Source: Betaproteobacteria bacterium
GTDB taxonomy: Bacteria; Pseudomonadota; Gammaproteobacteria; Burkholderiales; Burkholderiaceae_C
Direction: 5' to 3'
DNA length: 13,069 nt
Assembly: GCA_005882155.1 (NCBI GenBank)
Contig: VBCQ01000360.1
Span: 1 to 13,069, forward strand
The stretch's first letter is position 1. Every line of letters begins with the position of its first letter. Positions 1-6,957 of the stretch are shown here, piece after piece. The position numbers and the translations under genes were made by a program. The notes under the pieces are model-generated. The model had not been told where the DNA came from, did not search any database, and worked only from the letters and a program-made list of their open reading frames with translations.

Positions 1-2
1 AC

Positions 3-725
3 GAAGAGGCGCCCGCGTATCGCGAAGCGGTGGCGCAGCAAATGCAGGTCGCGCAAGCGATCCTCGCCGGCCTCGGCTTGGCCGGCGAGCATTTGCGAAT
101 CGTCCACGCCGACGATGCGCATGGGCTCGATGCAGCCTTGCGCGCTGCGCCGGCGCAGACGGTGAAGCGCGCGGCAACGTTCAGTGTTCAAGCCGACAAG
201 CGCGCGACGCTCGACTTGGCGATCGACCACCTGATGCTCAACGCCGAAGCGGTTCCCGACGCGATCGAGCTGCCGAGCGACGGCAGTCCCTTCGGCAGCC
301 TGCTCGTCGACACCGACGCTTGCACGATGTGCTTGAGCTGCGTCGGCGCCTGCCCCGAAAGCGCGCTCGCCGACAACCCGGATCGGCCGCAGCTGCGCTT
401 CATCGAGGCGAACTGCGTGCAGTGCGGACTGTGCGAAGTCACCTGCCCCGAAGACGCAATCACGCTGCAGCCGCGGCTGTGGCTCGCCGACGCCGGCAAG
501 GCGCGCAAGCAGCTGCGCGTGCTCAATGAAGTCGAGCCGTATCGCTGCGTTCGCTGCGGCAAGCCGTTCGGCACCGTCAAGGCCATCGAGGCGATGCTCG
601 GCAAGCTGGCGGGCCATTCGATGTTCCAGGGCGCGGCGGCCGAGCGTCTGAAGATGTGCGGCGATTGCCGCGTCATCGACATCCATACGAACGCCAACGA
701 GCTGAAGATCACCGACATTCGATGA
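3..725 (+). CDS. 4Fe-4S dicluster protein of the formate dehydrogenase cluster (5' end outside window)
   Basis: The reading frame is already open at the window edge, so this is the C-terminal 240 residues of a longer protein; an internal GTG at 30 is unlikely to be the true start. Numbering residues from that GTG, there are two classic ferredoxin motifs, C98-x2-C-x2-C-x3-C108-P and C129-x2-C-x2-C-x3-C139-P, expected to bind two [4Fe-4S] clusters. Beyond them lie two further Cys pairs, C173-x2-C176 and C210-x2-C213, which look like a zinc-ribbon or a further metal site. No signal peptide is visible in this part, so a cytoplasmic location is likely but unproven. The stop overlaps the start of the TorD-like gene (ATGA), indicating coupled translation. 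Similar Fe-S proteins sit beside formate dehydrogenase genes in other proteobacteria (from memory). A role in electron transfer or in maturation of the enzyme is inference. Confidence 0.85.
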   Translation, partial: EEAPAYREAVAQQMQVAQAILAGLGLAGEHLRIVHADDAHGLDAALRAAPAQTVKRAATFSVQADKRATLDLAIDHLMLNAEAVPDAIELPSDGSPFGSLLVDTDACTMCLSCVGACPESALADNPDRPQLRFIEANCVQCGLCEVTCPEDAITLQPRLWLADAGKARKQLRVLNEVEPYRCVRCGKPFGTVKAIEAMLGKLAGHSMFQGAAAERLKMCGDCRVIDIHTNANELKITDIR

Positions 726-1351
726 CGATGAATCAGCCGCTGCAATTCAGCACGCCCGACGATCGCGAGGAGCTGGCGCGCGCCGAGGTCTACGGCCTGC
801 TCGCCCAGCTGTTCTACGCGCCGCCGACGCTCGAGCTGTACGAGCAGCTGCAAGTCGCACCGACCGTCGCGCCGGCGCCCGGCGGCTTTCTCGAAGCCAG
901 CTGGACCGCGCTCGTCGCCGCGTCGCGCCGGCTCGGGCTCGACGAGGTGCGCGACGAGTACGAGGCGCTCTTCGTCGGCATCGGCAAGCCTGAGGTGTTC
1001 GTCTACGGCTCTTACTTCATCGCCGGTGCGCTCAACGAGAAGCCGCTGGTCGCACTGCGCCATGATTTGCGCCGCCTGCAGCTCGAGCGGCCGGACAGCG
1101 TGACCGAGACCGAGGACCACATCGCGAGCCTGTGCGAAGTGATGCGCTATCTGATCGCCGGCGACGACTTGGCGGTGAGTAACTTGCAGCAACAACGCCG
1201 CTTCTTCGACGCGCATTTGCGCGGCTGGGTCGACGCATTGTGGAACGCGATCGCCAATCAACCGCGCGCCGACTTCTATCGCGCTGTGTCGCTATTCGCA
1301 CGCGACTTCTTTTCGGTCGAAGCGCAGGCGTTCGACCTGCTCGACGCTTGA
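722..1351 (+). CDS. TorD/DmsD-family molybdoenzyme chaperone
   Basis: This is a 209-aa, helix-rich soluble protein, the usual size for TorD-family chaperones, which bind the Tat signal of molybdoenzymes and hold them until the cofactor is loaded. Residues 78-86 (DEYEALFVG), the Y95-x2-Y98 segment and E129/E131-D132-H133 match the family's conserved core (E-Y-x-x-L-F, and an acidic-His motif in the later helices). I chose the ATG at 722 because it overlaps the previous stop as ATGA; a second ATG at 728 would remove only two residues, and the frame is open further upstream only inside the preceding gene. The client is presumably the Tat-exported formate dehydrogenase alpha subunit encoded downstream; this is inferred from location. 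No strong Shine-Dalgarno precedes it, consistent with translational coupling. Confidence 0.88.
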   Translation: MTMNQPLQFSTPDDREELARAEVYGLLAQLFYAPPTLELYEQLQVAPTVAPAPGGFLEASWTALVAASRRLGLDEVRDEYEALFVGIGKPEVFVYGSYFIAGALNEKPLVALRHDLRRLQLERPDSVTETEDHIASLCEVMRYLIAGDDLAVSNLQQQRRFFDAHLRGWVDALWNAIANQPRADFYRAVSLFARDFFSVEAQAFDLLDA

Positions 1352-1398
1352 GCCGCCGGAGCGAGGCGCCTCTGAAAGTGCGCAGCGCAGGCGGCTCA
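1349..1398. repeat. 9-bp inverted repeat overlapping the chaperone stop codon
   Basis: TGAGCCGCC at 1349-1357 is perfectly complementary to GGCGGCTCA at 1390-1398. The 32-base loop contains the self-complementary GAGGCGCCTC at 1363-1372. No T-run follows, so it is not a standard intrinsic terminator. It may be an RNA structure that protects or partially terminates the upstream transcript (inference). Confidence 0.45.
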
Positions 1399-1600
1399 GT
1401 CTCGCGCCTTCACTGCACAACTGCGCAGGTGCTTCGTTGCGGCGCGAGCTGTCTTGAAACTGACAATCGACTGTCGGTTCCCTGCGATGCTCCGGACGAA
1501 CCCTGATGACTCGCTGCAACATCGTGCATAGAGTCGGTGAGTGGGGCGTCGTCGGACGCAGAACAATCGTTGGGCGGAAGTCTTATCCGGAGTGATGACC
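1352..1600. other. Intergenic region with inverted repeat; no gene seen
   Basis: These 249 bases separate the chaperone gene from the 70-aa Tat-signal gene. I found no convincing coding frame. The most likely position for a promoter of the structural genes is here, but no clear -35/-10 pair stands out; TTGAAA near 1454 and a TA-rich stretch near 1528 are only weak candidates. The 5' end carries the 9-bp inverted repeat listed separately. Confidence 0.4.
1589..1592 (+). promoter_or_regulatory. Shine-Dalgarno deciding the start of the Tat-signal protein
   Basis: GGAG lies 8 bases before the ATG at 1601 but only 2 bases before the in-frame ATG at 1595, so 1601 is the better start. Confidence 0.55.
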
Positions 1601-1813
1601 ATGAAGGCAAAAGCTTTCGATCAAACCAGCCCGCTGAAGCGTCGCGGCCTGTTGCTCGGTGCCGGTGCTGCAGGTGCTGCCGTCGTCGCCGCGAAGACGC
1701 TGCCGATCGCGCCGAGCGAAGTCGCCGTCGCAGTGAAACCGATTGCCGAAACCAGCGGCGGCTACCAGCTCACGCAGCACGTGCTGCGCTACTACGAGAC
1801 CACCAAAGTCTGA
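1601..1813 (+). CDS. Formate dehydrogenase region Tat-signal small protein
   Basis: This 70-aa protein is almost half signal sequence. KRRGLLLGAG at residues 12-21 is a twin-arginine motif followed by an Ala/Gly-rich hydrophobic stretch. What remains after export would be about 35-40 residues with no Cys or His cluster, ending in a Tyr-rich tail (HVLRYYETTKV). Size, Tat motif, tail and position directly before the alpha subunit match the small family described as 'formate dehydrogenase region TAT target' (TIGR02811, from memory). Its function is not established. It may be a small subunit, an export escort or an assembly factor for the enzyme (inference). The next gene starts 34 bases downstream with a strong ribosome-binding site, so the two are likely co-transcribed. 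Confidence 0.87.
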   Translation: MKAKAFDQTSPLKRRGLLLGAGAAGAAVVAAKTLPIAPSEVAVAVKPIAETSGGYQLTQHVLRYYETTKV

Positions 1814-1837
1814 TCCCGGGTTCAACCACGAACCCGC

Positions 1838-1843
1838 AGGAGG
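1838..1843 (+). promoter_or_regulatory. Strong ribosome-binding site of the alpha-subunit gene
   Basis: A perfect AGGAGG sits 4 bases before the ATG at 1848. It selects this start over the in-frame ATG at 1947 (Met34), which lies just before the twin-arginine motif and has no such site. Confidence 0.7.
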
Positions 1844-1847
1844 CATC

Positions 1848-4805
1848 ATGTTGCTCACGCGCAAATCGTCGGACGCGGGCTACGCCTCGCCGTCTTCGTC
1901 GCTCGTTTCCAGCCTGGCTCGCGGCGTCGCGCGCGCCATCCCCACGATGGACCGCCGCGCGTTCTTGCGCCGCTCGGGCCTCGGTGTCGGCGCCGGCTTG
2001 GCGGTGTCGCAGCTGACGCTGGTCCGCAAAGCCGAAGCGAAAGACGGCGCCGGCGCCGACAAGAGCAAGATCGAAGTCCGCCGTACGGTGTGCGGCCACT
2101 GTTCGGTCGGCTGCGCGGTCGACGCGGTGGTCGAGAATGGCGTCTGGGTTCGCCAGGAGCCGGTGTTCGACTCGCCGCTGAACCTCGGCGCGCACTGCGC
2201 CAAGGGCGCTGCGCTGCGCGAGCATGGTCACGGCGAGTATCGGCTGAAGACGCCGATGAAGCTGGTCGACGGCAAGTACCAGCGCATCAGCTGGGATCAG
2301 GCACTCAACGAGATCAGCGCGAAGATGCTCGACCTGCGCAAGCAGAGCGGGCCCGACTCGATCTTCATCGTCGGCTCGTCGAAGCACAACAACGAGCAGT
2401 CGTATCTGTTGCGCAAATGGGTCAGCTTCTGGGGCAGCAACAACTGCGACCACCAGGCGCGCATCTGCCACTCCACCACGGTCGCCGGCGTCGCCAACAC
2501 CTGGGGCTATGGCGCGATGACCAATTCGTACAACGACATGCAGAACGCCAAGGCGGCGATGTACATCGGCTCGAACGCCGCCGAGGCGCACCCGGTGTCG
2601 ATGCTGCACATGCTGCATGCGAAGGAGACCGGCACCAAGATGATCGTCGTCGACCCGCGCTTCACCCGCACCGCGGCGAAGGCCGACGAGTACGTGCGAA
2701 TCCGCTCGGGCAGCGACATCGCGTTCCTGTTCGGCGTGCTGCACCAGGTGTTCAAGAACGGCTGGGAAGACAAGAAGTACATCAACGATCGCGTCTACGG
2801 CATGGACAAGGTGCGTGCCGACGTGCTGGCGAAGTGGACGCCCGACAAGGTGCAGGAAGTCTGCGGTGTCGATGAAGCCACCGTCTACAAGGTCGCGAAG
2901 ATCATGGCCGAGAACCGGCCGAGCACGATCGTCTGGTGCATGGGCCAGACACAGCACACGATCGGCAACGCGATCGTTCGCGCGTCGTGCATCCTGCAGC
3001 TCGCGCTCGGCAACATCGGCGTTTCGGGCGGCGGCGCGAACATCTTCCGCGGCCATGACAACGTGCAGGGTGCGACCGACGTCGGCCCGAACCCCGATTC
3101 GCTGCCGGGCTACTACGGTCTGGCCGAAGGCGCATGGAAGCATTTCGCGAAAGCGTGGAACGTCGACTTCGAGTGGATCAAGAAGCAGTACGCGCCGGGC
3201 ATGATGGGCAAGTCGGGCATGACGGTGTCGCGCTGGATCGACGGCGTGCTCGAGAAGAACGACCTCATCGATCAGGACAGCAATCTGCGCGGCCTCTTCT
3301 ATTGGGGCCACGCGCCGAACTCGCAGACGCGCGGGCTCGAGATGAAGAAGGCAATGGACAAGCTCGATCTGCTCGTCGTCGTCGACCCGTATCCGTCGGC
3401 GACCGCGGCGATGGCGGCGATGCCCGGCAAGCCCGAAGACCAGAACCCGAACCGCGCGGTCTATCTGCTGCCGGCGTGCACCCAGTTCGAGACCTCGGGC
3501 TCGGTGACGGCGTCGAACCGTTCGCTGCAATGGCGCGAGAAGGTCATCGAGCCGCTGTTCGAATCGCGCAGCGACCAGATGATCATGTACCAGCTCGCGC
3601 AGAAGCTCGGCTTCGACAAGGAGCTGGTCAAGAACTACAAGATGGTGCCCGGCAAGTCGGGCATGCCGGAGCCCGAGATCGAGTCGATCCTGCGCGAGAT
3701 CAACAAGAGCTGCTGGACCATCGGCTACACCGGCCAGAGCCCGGAGCGGCTGAAGGCGCACATGCGCAACATGAACGTCTTCGACGTGAAGACGCTGAAG
3801 GCCAAGGGCGGCATCGACAAGGAGACCGGCTACAAGCTCGACGGCGACTACTTCGGCCTGCCGTGGCCGTGCTACGGCACACCCGAGATGCACCACCCGG
3901 GCTCGCCGAATCTGTACGACACGTCCAAACATGTGATGGACGGCGGCGGCAACTTCCGCGCGAACTTCGGTGTCGAGCGCGAGGGCGTGAACCTGCTCGC
4001 CGAAGACGGCTCGTATTCCAAGGGCGCCGACATCACGACCGGCTACCCTGAGTTCGACCACATCCTCTTGAAGAAGCTCGGCTGGTGGGACGAGCTCACC
4101 GACGACGAGAAGAAGGCCGCCGAAGGCAAGAACTGGAAGACTGATTCGTCGGGCGGCATCATCCGCGTCGTGATGAAGAACCACGGCTGCCACCCCTTCG
4201 GCAACGCGAAGGCGCGCGCTGTGGTGTGGAACTTCCCCGACCCGATCCCGCAACACCGCGAGCCGCTGTACTCGAACCGGCCCGAGCTGATCGACAAGTA
4301 CCCGACGCACGACGACAAGAAGTCGTTCTGGCGCCTGCCCACGCTGTACAAGAGCGTGCAGCAGAAGAACCGCGACATCGGCAAGCAGTACCCGCTGATC
4401 ATGACCTCGGGGCGGCTCGTCGAATTCGAAGGCGGCGGCGAGGAAACGCGCTCGAATCCGTGGCTCGCCGAGCTGCAGCAGGACATGTTCGTCGAGATCA
4501 ATCCGGCGACCGCGAACGACCGCGGCATCCGCGACGGCGAGATGGTGTGGGTGAAGACGCCGACCGGCGCCAAGATCAACGTCAAGGCACTCGTCACCGA
4601 GCGTGTCAATCGCGAGACGGTGTTCCTGCCGTTCCACTACTCGGGTCGCTGGCAGGGCGTCGACCTGAAGCCTTACTACCCCGAAGGCGCGTACCCGGTG
4701 ATCCGCGGCGAGGCGATCAACACCGCGACGACCTACGGCTACGACAGCGTGACGATGATGCAGGAGACGAAGACGACGCTCTGCCAGATCGAGAAGACGG
4801 CGTGA
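1848..4805 (+). CDS. fdhA: Formate dehydrogenase catalytic subunit alpha (Cys type, Tat-exported)
   Basis: This 985-aa molybdopterin oxidoreductase oxidises formate to CO2 and is the counterpart of FdnG/FdoG (about 1015 aa). The N-terminus carries a Tat signal, D35-RRAFLRR-S43, with a likely cleavage site after the Ala-Glu-Ala ending at residue 64, so it acts on the periplasmic side. C82-x2-C85-x3-C89-x27-C117 bind one [4Fe-4S] cluster. The active-site segment HQARIC-H places Cys207-His208 where E. coli FdnG has selenocysteine-His; the codon is TGC, so this is the selenium-free form. The large bis-MGD-binding domains follow, and the C-terminal dinucleotide-binding domain begins near residue 847 (QYPLIMTSGRLVEF). 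An unusually long 33-residue segment precedes the Tat motif. Neighbouring genes supply a chaperone, FdhD and the beta and gamma subunits. Mo versus W cannot be told from sequence. The FDH-3 enzyme of methylotrophs is a likely close relative (fdh3A). Confidence 0.96.
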   Translation: MLLTRKSSDAGYASPSSSLVSSLARGVARAIPTMDRRAFLRRSGLGVGAGLAVSQLTLVRKAEAKDGAGADKSKIEVRRTVCGHCSVGCAVDAVVENGVWVRQEPVFDSPLNLGAHCAKGAALREHGHGEYRLKTPMKLVDGKYQRISWDQALNEISAKMLDLRKQSGPDSIFIVGSSKHNNEQSYLLRKWVSFWGSNNCDHQARICHSTTVAGVANTWGYGAMTNSYNDMQNAKAAMYIGSNAAEAHPVSMLHMLHAKETGTKMIVVDPRFTRTAAKADEYVRIRSGSDIAFLFGVLHQVFKNGWEDKKYINDRVYGMDKVRADVLAKWTPDKVQEVCGVDEATVYKVAKIMAENRPSTIVWCMGQTQHTIGNAIVRASCILQLALGNIGVSGGGANIFRGHDNVQGATDVGPNPDSLPGYYGLAEGAWKHFAKAWNVDFEWIKKQYAPGMMGKSGMTVSRWIDGVLEKNDLIDQDSNLRGLFYWGHAPNSQTRGLEMKKAMDKLDLLVVVDPYPSATAAMAAMPGKPEDQNPNRAVYLLPACTQFETSGSVTASNRSLQWREKVIEPLFESRSDQMIMYQLAQKLGFDKELVKNYKMVPGKSGMPEPEIESILREINKSCWTIGYTGQSPERLKAHMRNMNVFDVKTLKAKGGIDKETGYKLDGDYFGLPWPCYGTPEMHHPGSPNLYDTSKHVMDGGGNFRANFGVEREGVNLLAEDGSYSKGADITTGYPEFDHILLKKLGWWDELTDDEKKAAEGKNWKTDSSGGIIRVVMKNHGCHPFGNAKARAVVWNFPDPIPQHREPLYSNRPELIDKYPTHDDKKSFWRLPTLYKSVQQKNRDIGKQYPLIMTSGRLVEFEGGGEETRSNPWLAELQQDMFVEINPATANDRGIRDGEMVWVKTPTGAKINVKALVTERVNRETVFLPFHYSGRWQGVDLKPYYPEGAYPVIRGEAINTATTYGYDSVTMMQETKTTLCQIEKTA

Positions 4806-4831
4806 TGCGAGACGAACATGAGCAACCCCAC

Positions 4832-4903
4832 CCCGTTCGCACTGAGCTTGTCGAAGTGCCCGCACCGACGGTGCAAGGCTTCGACAGGCTCAGCCCGAAC
4901 GGG
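4832..4903. repeat. REP-like inverted repeat between alpha and beta genes
   Basis: The left arm (4832-4856) and right arm (4879-4903) fold into a long imperfect hairpin: CCCGTTCG with CGAACGGG (8 bp), CTGAGC with GCTCAG (6 bp), and TGTCGAAG with CTTCGACA (8 bp), interrupted by two mismatched positions and one T-G pair. The loop holds a second small stem, GCACCG/CGGTGC (4862-4874). The arm sequence GAGC(C/T)TGTCGAAG is familiar to me as a dispersed intergenic repeat in many proteobacterial genomes. It fills most of the 136-base alpha-beta gap and could act as an mRNA-stabilising element within the operon (inference). No T-run follows, so full termination is unlikely. Confidence 0.85.
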
Positions 4904-4941
4904 ATTGGAGGTGTGCGATCCGTGGGTTCCAAGGAGCTGAC

Positions 4942-5547
4942 ATGGCAAGAATGAAATTCATCTGCGACGCCGAGCGCTGCATCGAATGCAACGGCTGCGT
5001 TACGGCTTGCAAGGCCGAGCACGACGTGCCGTGGGGCGTGAACCGCCGCCGCGTCGTCACGCTCAACGACGGCGTGCCGGGCGAGAAGAGCATCTCGGTC
5101 GCCTGCATGCACTGCAGCGACGCGCCTTGCATGGCGGTGTGCCCGGTCGACTGCTTCTACCGCACCGACGAAGGCGTGGTGCTGCACGACAAGGATGTCT
5201 GCATCGGCTGCGGCTACTGCAGCTACGCCTGCCCGTTCGGCGCGCCGCAGTTCCCGACCAACGGCAACTTCGGCTTGCGCGGCAAGATGGACAAGTGCAC
5301 CTTCTGCGCCGGCGGCCCCGAGGCCAACGGCAGCGAAGCCGAGTTCGAGAAGTACGGCCGCAACCGGCTCGCCGAAGGCAAGCTCCCGGCCTGCGCCGAG
5401 ATGTGCTCGACGAAGGCGCTGCTCGGCGGCGACGGCGACGTGGTGGCCGACATCTTCCGCACCCGCGTGCTCAACCGCGGCAAGGGCAGCGCAGTGTGGG
5501 GCTGGGGTACCGCCTACGGCAAGCCGAGCGGGACGACCAAGTCATGA
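4942..5547 (+). CDS. fdh3B: Formate dehydrogenase iron-sulfur subunit beta (FDH3 type)
   Basis: This 201-aa electron-transfer subunit (also called fdhB) carries electrons from alpha to the cytochrome b subunit. Sixteen cysteines for four [4Fe-4S] clusters fall in the FdnH/HybA-like pattern: C13/C16/C19/C23; C55/C58/C63/C67; C87/C90/C93/C97; and C119/C122 with C151/C155. One extra cysteine, C71, follows the second motif. It is much shorter than E. coli FdnH (about 294 aa) and lacks the C-terminal membrane helix, so it must be held by alpha and gamma. It has no signal peptide of its own and probably rides with alpha through Tat. AAGGAG at 4931-4936 fixes the ATG. Its stop overlaps the start of the next gene (ATGA). 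Confidence 0.95.
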   Translation: MARMKFICDAERCIECNGCVTACKAEHDVPWGVNRRRVVTLNDGVPGEKSISVACMHCSDAPCMAVCPVDCFYRTDEGVVLHDKDVCIGCGYCSYACPFGAPQFPTNGNFGLRGKMDKCTFCAGGPEANGSEAEFEKYGRNRLAEGKLPACAEMCSTKALLGGDGDVVADIFRTRVLNRGKGSAVWGWGTAYGKPSGTTKS

Positions 5548-5777
5548 GGCGCGACGCGGTCGCGTTCAGCGTACTGGCCATCGCCTTGAGCCTCGCCGCT
5601 TGCGGCGAGCGGGTCCAGACCGTCAACAGCCCGAAGAAGGCCGACGCGAAGTCGTGGCAGGGCAGCGAGAACGCCGCTTACACGGCGGCCGGCTGGAACC
5701 CGGGGGACCGCACGAGCTGGGAGAACCAGATCCACACCCGCAACCAGTCGCAGAACGAATACAACAAGGTCAAATGA
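5544..5777 (+). CDS. Small lipoprotein of the formate dehydrogenase operon
   Basis: This 77-aa protein has a lipoprotein signal: MRR, a hydrophobic stretch, then the lipobox L-A-A-C20. Mature length would be about 58 residues, polar and rich in Asn, Gln and Trp, with no further Cys. The residues after Cys20 are Gly-Glu, not Asp at +2, which fits outer-membrane sorting under the E. coli rule; this is inference. Its start overlaps the beta stop as ATGA, and its own stop overlaps an ATG in frame with gamma, so it is embedded between two core subunits and likely made in step with them. I recognise no named family. An accessory or assembly role for the periplasmic enzyme is inferred from position only. 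Confidence 0.8.
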   Translation: MRRDAVAFSVLAIALSLAACGERVQTVNSPKKADAKSWQGSENAAYTAAGWNPGDRTSWENQIHTRNQSQNEYNKVK

Positions 5778-5792
5778 CTGCGCGATGGCCTG

Positions 5793-5798
5793 AAGGAG
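5793..5798 (+). promoter_or_regulatory. Shine-Dalgarno deciding the gamma-subunit start
   Basis: AAGGAG lies 5 bases before the ATG at 5804. An in-frame ATG at 5774 overlaps the lipoprotein stop but would put ten charged and polar residues before the signal peptide, so 5804 is preferred. Confidence 0.65.
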
Positions 5799-5803
5799 AC
5801 GGC

Positions 5804-6937
5804 ATGCACGGCCTGATTCGAAATGCGCTGCTGGCCATCGCCGCGGCGTTGACATTCTCCGGCGCAGCGCAGGCCGCCGATGCGGCAGCGTCGGCGCCGA
5901 GCGCCAAGGTCGGACCGCCGGCCGGCTTCGTTGCGCCGCCGGAGCCGCTTCCGAATGAAAACAACGCGCAACGCGCCAAGACCCAGCCCGGCAACAACGC
6001 GCCGTTCTGGCGCGGTGTGCGCAACTCGGGCGACAAGCCCGGCATCAGCAGCTTGCCCGGTGCCGAGAAGGGCGTATTGATCCAGCCCTTCGTCCAATAC
6101 CCCGGCTCGCGGATGACGAACGCCGGCGAGGCATGGCGGCAGGTTCGCAACCAGTGGATCCTCCCGTACGGCGGCGCGCTGCTCGTCATCGTCACCTTGG
6201 CGCTGCTGCTGTTCCACTGGCGCAAAGGGCCGCTCGGGCACGAGCCGAACAGCGGCGGTGCGATCGAGCGCTTCACCTACTTCGAGCGCGCCGCGCACTG
6301 GAGCAACGCGGTCGCGTTTTGCGTGCTCGCGGTGTCGGGCATCGTGATGGCGTTCGGCAAGTTCTTTCTGCTGCCGGTCATCGGCAGCGCCTTGTTCGGT
6401 TGGCTCACCTACGCGCTGAAGACGGCGCACAACTTCGTCGGGCCGCTGTTCGCGGTGTCGCTGGTGGTGGTGTTCTTCACCTTCGTGCGCGACGAGTTTC
6501 CGCGCCGCGGCGACTGGGCCTGGCTGCGCCATATGGGCGGCGCGATCAACGGGAATGAAGTGCCATCGCATCGCTTCAATGCCGGCGAGAAAATCATCTT
6601 CTGGGGCGGCGTACTGCTGCTCGGCGTCGTCATCGTTTCGTCGGGCCTGGTGATGGACAAGGTGATTCCCGGCCTCGACTATTTGCGGCCCGACATGCAG
6701 GTGGCCCACATGGTGCACGCGGTCGCGGCGGTGCTGATGATGGCGATGTTCCTGCTGCACATTTACCTCGGCACTTTCGGCATGCGCGGCGCCTACCGGG
6801 CGATGCGCGACGGCTATGTCGACGAGGGCTGGGCGCGCGAGCACCATGCGATGTGGCTCGACGACATTCAGGCCGGCAAGATCCCGGCCCAGCGCACCGT
6901 CGAGCCGCAGCCGGCACCGCACGCCGTTCGGCCTTGA
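5804..6937 (+). CDS. fdhC: Formate dehydrogenase cytochrome b subunit gamma
   Basis: This 377-aa membrane subunit passes electrons to the quinone pool through two b hemes. A Sec signal peptide with likely cleavage after A-Q-A24 is followed by a periplasmic region of about 95 residues rich in Pro and Asn, then a helix at about 119-139 and four more helices (about 167-186, 205-231, 264-285, 303-323). The last four correspond to E. coli FdnI. The histidines line up with the FdnI heme ligands: H165 and H319 (FdnI H18, H169) for the cytoplasm-side heme, H209 and H305 (H57, H155) for the periplasm-side heme. H305-H319 keep the same 14-residue spacing as in FdnI. At 377 aa it is far longer than FdnI (217 aa) because of the N-terminal domain and extra helix, a form usual for the Wolinella-like formate dehydrogenases. 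The C-terminal tail is cytoplasmic. Confidence 0.94.
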   Translation: MHGLIRNALLAIAAALTFSGAAQAADAAASAPSAKVGPPAGFVAPPEPLPNENNAQRAKTQPGNNAPFWRGVRNSGDKPGISSLPGAEKGVLIQPFVQYPGSRMTNAGEAWRQVRNQWILPYGGALLVIVTLALLLFHWRKGPLGHEPNSGGAIERFTYFERAAHWSNAVAFCVLAVSGIVMAFGKFFLLPVIGSALFGWLTYALKTAHNFVGPLFAVSLVVVFFTFVRDEFPRRGDWAWLRHMGGAINGNEVPSHRFNAGEKIIFWGGVLLLGVVIVSSGLVMDKVIPGLDYLRPDMQVAHMVHAVAAVLMMAMFLLHIYLGTFGMRGAYRAMRDGYVDEGWAREHHAMWLDDIQAGKIPAQRTVEPQPAPHAVRP

Positions 6938-6957
6938 ATCGAACCCACGAGAAAGAC

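Noticed and set aside
1352..1600. Short open frames in the gap before the Tat-signal gene
   Set aside because: They lack ribosome sites and recognisable composition, and they extend into neighbouring genes in the wrong frame.
1770..4865. A very long open frame of about 1031 codons on the minus strand opposite the alpha-subunit gene
   Set aside because: Its translation is dominated by Arg, Ala, Val, Leu and His with no domain motif, and it mirrors the codon-position bias of the high-GC alpha gene. It is a shadow frame.
4832..4903. The hairpin as a rho-independent terminator
   Set aside because: There is no T-run after either arm on either strand, and the downstream beta gene needs to be expressed with alpha.
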